NCBI GenBank assembly: GCA_945927915.1
Contig: CAMEMX010000030.1
Span: forward strand, 1 to 11,972
Reading direction: 5' to 3'
Length of the DNA: 11,972 nucleotides
Source of the DNA: an uncultured Clostridia bacterium
GTDB taxonomy: Bacteria > Bacillota > Clostridia > Oscillospirales > Oscillospiraceae
Position numbers and translations under genes: made by a program
Shown: positions 7,384 through 11,972 of the stretch, in pieces
Position numbering within the stretch: the stretch's first letter is position 1
How the letters are laid out: every line of letters starts with the position of its first letter
Notes under the pieces: generated by a model
What the model was told of the DNA's origin: nothing
Database searches by the model: none
What the model saw: the letters and a program-made list of their open reading frames with translations, nothing else

Positions 7384-8655
7384 TTAGTTATATAGTTTAT
7401 ACGGTCCGCCATACACATGAAGCGCGTCCCAATATACGCCGCTCCAAGGATACACCTTGATGTAACCAAGCGATGATTCGCTGCCGTCCTCATGGCGAAT
7501 GTCTCCCAAATCGATCAGCAGGTAATAGGTCTCGCCATTCCACTCATTATCTCCGTAGACCTTCTTGCTCCCGTTTGTGCTGTATGTAATCTGTTCCCGG
7601 CTTGACCAGTAGTGTGCACAGTAGTTGATTTCATACTCAACGACATAGGCGTTGCCGTCTCTTTCTATGAAATTGATCCAGATGCTTGTTTCTCCATCGT
7701 CATACTGCCAAACTCCGAGTTTTGTAAACTGATGATCTACTTGCCAGATTTCACATGCATCATAAGCGCCGGAAAGTCTAAACTCGTCATCAACATTGCT
7801 ATAAGTTATTTTCGCACGGTAATTCTCACTACCGTATTCCCACGGGACAGCAATGTCAAACCAGTAAATTGCATTCACGGAATCTATAGTGGGATATTCA
7901 TATGTCACTGTGTCAAATGTAACCGTGCCATTTTCCAAACACTCGTGCTGTTTATTTTCGCGCAAGTCTTCTTCTGCTTTTTCTACCGTGATCACATTGA
8001 GGGGCGCCCGGCTAACAGCGTCTGGATACGCCGTATCTATTTTGGGTGCTTCCGTTTCAAGATTTGTGTCTAATTTCCCACGATCCCAATTACTGCTATT
8101 GACACGGGCTGCGGGCAAGAGTATTGCAAGACTAACGAGCAGCAGCAAGCAGGCAGCGATACTGATTCCCGCGATCAGATACTTTCTCTTGTTCGAGGCG
8201 TTCTTCTTTTTTTCAGCAGAATAACCGGCTGCGGTATTTACCGCTTTGCCGCAGACTGCGCAGAATTTGCTGTCTTCCTTTGTTTCTGCACCGCAATTGG
8301 TGCAGTGTTTCTTCGGCCCGGAAGTCACGCACCCCGTAAGTCCGCTGCCACCGGATTCTTTCGAAGTTCCGGGCAGACCCATTGCACCCGGTTCATTCGC
8401 TCCGGGCTCATCGGCGGAACAGCCGGACATAAGTGATCTTGAAATGCGCAGAGCCGCCGTGCCGCTTGCTTTTTTCGTTTCCGGTGATACGGCAGATATC
8501 TCGTGTGTGCCAGCGGAACCGTCAAGATTTCCCGCAACGGTGAAAAACCCGCCGGCGGACGGAGTGGAAGGTGCGGCAGGGGCAGCTTTTTCTCCGCAAC
8601 AGGCGCAGAACGAGCTGTCTTCTGCAATAAAGCTTCCGCATTTTCTGCAAATCAT
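7384..8655 (-). CDS. Double zinc-ribbon, single-pass membrane protein, AT-rich ectodomain
   Basis: A 423-residue protein of the same design as its downstream neighbour, with zinc ribbons at C3, C6, C17, C20 and C118, C121, C132, C135. The linker carries GGFFTVAGNLDG (35-46) and LRISRSL (69-75) at the same residue numbers as in the neighbour. A basic segment (about 149-158) is followed by one membrane segment (about 159-181). The ectodomain (about 185-423) is unlike that of the neighbour. It is aromatic- and acid-rich with many short strands (YWFDIAVPWEYG, EIWQVDHQFTKLGVWQYDDG, IWINFIERDG, YYLLIDLGDI) and ends GGPYKLYN. I do not recognise its fold. By hand count, 7681-7980, which encodes ectodomain, is about 41% GC, well below the flanking genes, which suggests a separately acquired domain. 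A GGGGGAG site lies close before the ATG at 8655. Real protein almost certain; function unknown. Confidence 0.87.
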   Translation of the reverse strand: MICRKCGSFIAEDSSFCACCGEKAAPAAPSTPSAGGFFTVAGNLDGSAGTHEISAVSPETKKASGTAALRISRSLMSGCSADEPGANEPGAMGLPGTSKESGGSGLTGCVTSGPKKHCTNCGAETKEDSKFCAVCGKAVNTAAGYSAEKKKNASNKRKYLIAGISIAACLLLLVSLAILLPAARVNSSNWDRGKLDTNLETEAPKIDTAYPDAVSRAPLNVITVEKAEEDLRENKQHECLENGTVTFDTVTYEYPTIDSVNAIYWFDIAVPWEYGSENYRAKITYSNVDDEFRLSGAYDACEIWQVDHQFTKLGVWQYDDGETSIWINFIERDGNAYVVEYEINYCAHYWSSREQITYSTNGSKKVYGDNEWNGETYYLLIDLGDIRHEDGSESSLGYIKVYPWSGVYWDALHVYGGPYKLYN

Positions 8656-8753
8656 TTCTCTCCCCCTTTATTTTCTTGCAATTTACGCTTTTGACATACC
8701 AGGATGATCATTCCGGCATAATGCCTCCATATTATCTCTCTCGCGCGGGCAGA
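8656..8753 (-). other. Intergenic gap without a clear signal
   Basis: A 98-bp gap between two zinc-ribbon genes. Apart from the ribosome site next to the ATG at 8655, I see only a TAATAT-like element and a very short GGCA-TTA-TGCC palindrome, too weak for a terminator. No convincing promoter pair is present, so read-through from the upstream gene is the simpler view. Confidence 0.4.
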
Positions 8754-10262
8754 TCACGTTTCTTTCCCGGTCAGCAGATCATAGGTGACGCTGGTATACG
8801 GCTCCCATCCCTGCGTAATGCAGATCGTTCCCTCGTCGATCCTTGCAAACTCGTTCGTCATTTCAAACGCAGCGATCGGCGTTTGCCCGGAGGAATCCAC
8901 ACGATATTCCTGCATCACATAGGGCTTATTGCTGCTCCAGGCGTCGAAATCCACCGCAAGATAATACACCGCGCCATTGCAGATCGCTGCGTCCCAGGCA
9001 TCGGCCATTGAAACGAGCATACGGTCATGCGCGTCTATCACGGTAACGCTTTTCGGGCTGACATCCGAGCGGAAGCCCTCCAGCAGGATCATGCCGTCCC
9101 GGAATTCCGCCTCCCAGCCGCCGCCGAGATCCTGAAAATCATCCCCTTCGATCGTATAGGAGAACACCTGGATGCCCCACCATTCTTCCGGCTCGTCATA
9201 GATGAAATACAGACGCTCCTGCGTGACGGCAAACAGCGCAGTATAATCCATCACATAGCCGAACGGCGTACAAACCTCACCCGAAGCGGCATCTACGCGG
9301 AGGAGCTGCCCGTCACGAAGAACCTGGTAGTAGATCCGTCCGTCTGTAAAGCAGTCACCCTGGCGCACATAATAATCCGCAGTGTCTGCGATCCGTTCTT
9401 CGGAAACAACATAAGTATTGCTTAGAACAGACATATCCGGCGCTTCGGAATAACAGGGCTCTTTGAAAAAGCGCAGGTATTCTTCCTCCCCGGTGAGCTC
9501 GCGTTCCAGCGTACAGGTGCTGATGACGCTGTTTTGCTGCAAAGTCAATTCATTGACCTTTTCATGCCCCATATCTCCGAAATGCAATATCAGCTTGCCT
9601 TTCTGAATATACAGGCCGCTGTGTCCGGCAGAGATGCTGCCCAGAGGAAGCAGGCTTGCGTTACGGTAGGAATAGAACTCATACAGCGCATCCGCTTCAC
9701 AGGTCGCCGTCCGGAGGATCAGCTCGCTGATGTTGTCACCGTCCATGTCGAACATATAGATGCGCGTTACATTTGATGTCCGGACGATTTGTTCAGCGTA
9801 GGCAAGCACGGCCGATACATCACCCCTGATTCGTATCTGCCCTTCCTTTAATTGCTGCGACGATTTCTCCGTTGCAGGCGCTTCCGGCGCTTCGTCCGCA
9901 GAATAAGCGGCAGACGCCTCATGCCCTGCCTCGGAGGAGCCCGGTCTTGCCAGCAGGAAAGCGCCCGTGATCAGCGCAAGACACGCAGCCGCGGCTGCGA
10001 TGCTTATCATCAAAATACGGGTCCTTTTTTTGCCGGACTTGATTGGCTCCGTTTTCAACCTGCTTCCGCAGGCCGTGCAGAACGCGCCGCCCGCGTTATT
10101 GGCTGCTCCGCAATGCGGGCAGTATCTTTCTGCCTGCGGCGCGGGCTTTTGCGTGCCGCCGGGATTTTGGCTGTTGTTTGCGAAGCGCTCGATTTTTGCC
10201 CCGCAATGCCGGCAAAACGCACTCGCATTCTCAATTGGCTTTCCGCATTTTTGACAAACCAT
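8754..10262 (-). CDS. Double zinc-ribbon membrane protein with FG-GAP-like and propeller-like ectodomain
   Basis: A 502-residue protein. Two closely spaced zinc ribbons (C3, C6, C17, C20 and C48, C51, C62, C65) and a basic segment (KSGKKRTR, about 75-82) precede one membrane segment (about 83-105), so the C-terminal 395 residues are predicted outside. After an alanine/glutamate-rich spacer, FDMDGDNISELIL (about 171-183) resembles a calcium-binding FG-GAP/VCBS-type loop with D172, D174, D176 and E180. From about residue 285, repeated strand pairs such as GRIYYQVLRDGQLLRVD, ERLYFIYDE and GAVYYLAVD resemble beta-propeller blades of DUF5050-like proteins. It lacks the GFF-DL linker motif of the two genes downstream. 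It ends in LLTGKET. A GGAGGGG site (10266-10272) precedes the ATG at 10262. Its second zinc ribbon and early membrane segment are identical in DNA to the next gene upstream. The substrate or ligand is unknown; surface sensing or protein binding is speculation. Confidence 0.88.
   Translation of the reverse strand: MVCQKCGKPIENASAFCRHCGAKIERFANNSQNPGGTQKPAPQAERYCPHCGAANNAGGAFCTACGSRLKTEPIKSGKKRTRILMISIAAAAACLALITGAFLLARPGSSEAGHEASAAYSADEAPEAPATEKSSQQLKEGQIRIRGDVSAVLAYAEQIVRTSNVTRIYMFDMDGDNISELILRTATCEADALYEFYSYRNASLLPLGSISAGHSGLYIQKGKLILHFGDMGHEKVNELTLQQNSVISTCTLERELTGEEEYLRFFKEPCYSEAPDMSVLSNTYVVSEERIADTADYYVRQGDCFTDGRIYYQVLRDGQLLRVDAASGEVCTPFGYVMDYTALFAVTQERLYFIYDEPEEWWGIQVFSYTIEGDDFQDLGGGWEAEFRDGMILLEGFRSDVSPKSVTVIDAHDRMLVSMADAWDAAICNGAVYYLAVDFDAWSSNKPYVMQEYRVDSSGQTPIAAFEMTNEFARIDEGTICITQGWEPYTSVTYDLLTGKET
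9982..10159. repeat. Exact direct repeat, copy 1 (at least 178 bp)
   Basis: Identical base for base to 11795-11972, at an offset of 1813 bp. It covers the linker end, the whole second zinc ribbon, the basic segment and the first part of the membrane helix of the 8754-10262 gene. Similarity falls to 25 of 35 positions over the next stretch (9947-9981 against 11760-11794) and then disappears. The far limit of the repeat is unknown because copy 2 reaches the window edge. Confidence 0.97.
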
Positions 10263-10286
10263 TTTCCCCTCCAGGTATTTGAAGCT

Positions 10287-10316
10287 ATTTTAAGGAAGCT
10301 CTGAATCAATCCGCAA
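10287..10316 (-). promoter_or_regulatory. Possible sigma-A-type promoter
   Basis: On the minus strand TTGCGG (10311-10316) and TAAAAT (10287-10292) are separated by 18 nt, upstream of the GGAGGGG site and ATG of the 8754-10262 gene. The -35 match is poor and part of it lies in one arm of the palindrome. It could give this and the downstream genes their own transcription start, but chance occurrence is quite possible. Confidence 0.22.
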
Positions 10317-10398
10317 GAGCGGTCAGCGAGAGATTTTGTCGCAAACCGAGAAGCTGCGGCAAAGGATCCGCCGAGCGCTGAAGCCGATTTGTTCAGAG
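10299..10398. repeat. 100-bp imperfect palindrome, MITE-like or hairpin element
   Basis: The outer 16-bp arms, CTCTGAATCAATCCGC at 10299-10314 and the complement of 10383-10398, agree at 13 of 16 positions. Weaker pairing continues inward to about 30 positions. The element fills most of the 145-bp gap between two zinc-ribbon genes and holds no gene. It could be a miniature inverted-repeat element, a remnant of an insertion sequence, or an RNA hairpin that tunes expression between genes. No clear target-site duplication was seen, and there is no T-run typical of an intrinsic terminator on the minus strand. Confidence 0.5.
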
Positions 10399-10407
10399 GA
10401 TAATGAT

Positions 10408-11972
10408 CTACTCGTCGCGCCAGGTCAGGTAGTAGGTTTGACCGCCCATGTACCAGTACATTTCGTTTCCGCTGCGTTCAAATGTGCAAACCGAGGTCTT
10501 TCCGTCAATGTTCAGAAACGCCGTGTCGTCGATCACAGAATAGGTATATTCATATTTCACATCGCCGAATATGCTGATATTGCCTGTGCCGTCCGGCTCA
10601 AAGGTGAAAACGCCGACCGGGCCGTACAGCTCGTGGTTATAGGTCCAATGCCCGATGATTGCGTTTTCGTCCGGCTCTTCAATGAAGAATATGTCCGACG
10701 GCTGCATCGGATACAATGCGATGGTATCCTCGTCATATCCGTTCTGCGGGAAGGAATAGATGGTGTAGAAGCTCGCCTTCCGCTCCGCGATGCGAGCTTT
10801 ATACCGGTCAAACGCAGCGGTGATTGCTTCGTCCGTGCTGTAATCAAGGCTTGTGACGCTGACGGACGCAACATCGCATATCCCGCCGCTCCGGGTAAGA
10901 TAATACTCGTGATAGACAAGCGTTCCGTGCCCGGTGCTCCAATGTCCGTCCTCACTCGCCAGGAGGAAGCCCGTCGGGGATTGCTGAATATACCAGTTAA
11001 AGAACCCTCCTGCGTTGCACGAGGAGCCGACCTTGGTGAAGATCAGCTCGACCTGCCGGTTTTCGTCAATGGTATAGACAAGACCTTCGACCCTTGCATT
11101 CATTTCGTCACAGAAGTGCACGACGATCATCTCGTCAAGCCCGTCGTGGGTCACATCCGCCAGACACACCAGGTCGGTGTAGGAATAATTCTCACAGAAG
11201 AACGTCTCATATATGGAATGCGCCTCCTCCGGCGTGATCTGCCGCACGACCGAGGACAGCTCGCGCTCGACCCAGTCCTCCCGCGACAAATCGCGCTCAA
11301 GCGTTCTCCCCGCGAACGGGGACTGCTCGTCCTCCGTCCCGGTCACCGTCAGGAAGTCTCCGTCGACGCGCACCGTGATCATCGCATTGTACGGGTCGTG
11401 CGGTTCCTCCTCCGAATCGCCCAGACCGAGGTAGCCGCCGGAGAGCTGCAGCGTGATCCGCGCCGTGTCTTCGGACAGGACGGTCGCGCTCCAGGTGCCG
11501 GTATAGGAGTAATAGATATCGCTGCTTGTCACATAATGCAGGAGCGTCGCCTCCATCGTGCGCTCCAGATGCAGCTCCGTCACGTCCGCGCCGACGATAT
11601 AGCCCGCGTTCGGGTACGCCGTTCCGCCGGAGTAGGAATACCAGCTTCCATAGAGAAAGTCGGGCGATTGCGATACTGCCTCCGCTGTGGGCGCCGTCGG
11701 TTCGCTGCGCTCCGCGTCTGCGGCGGGCGCGCCCGGCTCTGCTTCCGGCTTTCCCGCGTTTGCCAGCAGGAAAATACCCGCGGTCAGCAGGAAGCACGCA
11801 GCCGCGGCTGCGATGCTTATCATCAAAATACGGGTCCTTTTTTTGCCGGACTTGATTGGCTCCGTTTTCAACCTGCTTCCGCAGGCCGTGCAGAACGCGC
11901 CGCCCGCGTTATTGGCTGCTCCGCAATGCGGGCAGTATCTTTCTGCCTGCGGCGCGGGCTTTTGCGTGCCGC
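10408..11972 (-). CDS. Zinc-ribbon membrane protein with FG-GAP-like and lipocalin-like ectodomain (N-terminus cut by right edge)
   Basis: The frame is open from the stop at 10408 to the right edge, giving about 520 visible residues. The true start lies outside. The paralogue at 8754-10262 suggests that only a first zinc ribbon of some 35-40 residues is missing. Visible parts in order are a zinc ribbon (CPHCG...CTACG, coded near 11884-11943), KSGKKRTR, and a membrane segment, both zinc ribbon and early helix identical in DNA to the paralogue. Next comes an alanine/glutamate/proline spacer, then LYGSWYSYSG and GTWSATVLSED, which resemble lipocalin-like or DUF5640-like repeats. A calcium-loop-like DVTHDGLDEMIVV follows (coded near 11120-11158). 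The protein ends in another 'GHWTYN...GVFTFEPDGTGN' unit and the tail YYLTWRDE. Predicted orientation is cytosolic N-terminus and external C-terminus. Function is unknown. The TTG at 11871 is not a credible start, as it lies inside the conserved module. Confidence 0.87.
   Translation of the reverse strand, partial: GTQKPAPQAERYCPHCGAANNAGGAFCTACGSRLKTEPIKSGKKRTRILMISIAAAAACFLLTAGIFLLANAGKPEAEPGAPAADAERSEPTAPTAEAVSQSPDFLYGSWYSYSGGTAYPNAGYIVGADVTELHLERTMEATLLHYVTSSDIYYSYTGTWSATVLSEDTARITLQLSGGYLGLGDSEEEPHDPYNAMITVRVDGDFLTVTGTEDEQSPFAGRTLERDLSREDWVERELSSVVRQITPEEAHSIYETFFCENYSYTDLVCLADVTHDGLDEMIVVHFCDEMNARVEGLVYTIDENRQVELIFTKVGSSCNAGGFFNWYIQQSPTGFLLASEDGHWSTGHGTLVYHEYYLTRSGGICDVASVSVTSLDYSTDEAITAAFDRYKARIAERKASFYTIYSFPQNGYDEDTIALYPMQPSDIFFIEEPDENAIIGHWTYNHELYGPVGVFTFEPDGTGNISIFGDVKYEYTYSVIDDTAFLNIDGKTSVCTFERSGNEMYWYMGGQTYYLTWRDE
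11795..11972. repeat. Exact direct repeat, copy 2 (truncated by right edge)
   Basis: Identical at all 178 positions to 9982-10159, including third codon positions, so the match reflects recent duplication or gene conversion and not protein-level constraint. It encodes the second zinc ribbon, the basic segment and the beginning of the membrane helix of the right-edge gene. The repeat may extend beyond the window. Confidence 0.97.

Noticed and set aside
8670..8730. A 15-codon leader-like frame and a small GGCA-TTA-TGCC hairpin upstream of the 7384-8655 gene
   Set aside because: The frame has no ribosome site in the right place and no unusual composition; the stem has only four pairs and no T-run.
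10408..11871. A complete 487-residue protein starting with TTG at 11871
   Set aside because: The frame continues to the right edge through a zinc ribbon identical to that of the paralogue, where the same TTG codes for an internal leucine. The gene is better treated as truncated by the window.

Overview
The window looks like part of a type VII (ESX/WXG100-type) secretion locus from a moderately GC-rich Clostridia-type Firmicute, probably a gut Oscillospiraceae-like bacterium. The lineage is inferred from several things together: an EssC/YukD/WXG100 gene set, strong GGAGG-type ribosome sites, and an abundance of single-pass proteins with N-terminal zinc ribbons. All nine supported genes lie on the minus strand with gaps of at most 145 bp, so transcription runs right to left. 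No tRNA, rRNA, CRISPR array or complete transposon was found.

Right half (about 11972 to 6029): four consecutive genes encode proteins of one design. Each has one or two zinc ribbons of spacing C-x2-C-x10-C-x2-C at the N-terminus (the fourth is cut by the window edge), a basic stretch, one membrane segment, and a different, predicted extracytoplasmic C-terminal domain. The two rightmost genes share at least 178 bp of exact DNA identity across the second zinc ribbon and the start of the membrane segment, yet have unlike ectodomains. A 100-bp imperfect palindrome lies between them. The next gene (7384-8655) has a clearly AT-richer ectodomain region.

Left half (5995 to 1): an EssC-type triple FtsK/SpoIIIE ATPase whose N-terminus carries the same zinc ribbon where FHA domains are usual. 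It is followed by a tightly packed set: an EspG-like protein, a YukD ubiquitin-like protein, a WXG100 protein, and the start of a helical protein that may be a secreted substrate and runs off the left edge. Stop codons and ribosome sites overlap through this part, which suggests translational coupling.

Working model (inference): EssC is the motor, YukD and the EspG-like protein are cytosolic accessory factors, and the WXG100 protein and the left-edge protein are substrates or partners. The zinc-ribbon membrane proteins form a variable accessory set tied to EssC by a shared zinc ribbon and a shared short linker motif. EssA, EssB/YukC and EsaA/YueB were not found in this window. The zinc-ribbon membrane family is the most likely undescribed part of the system.
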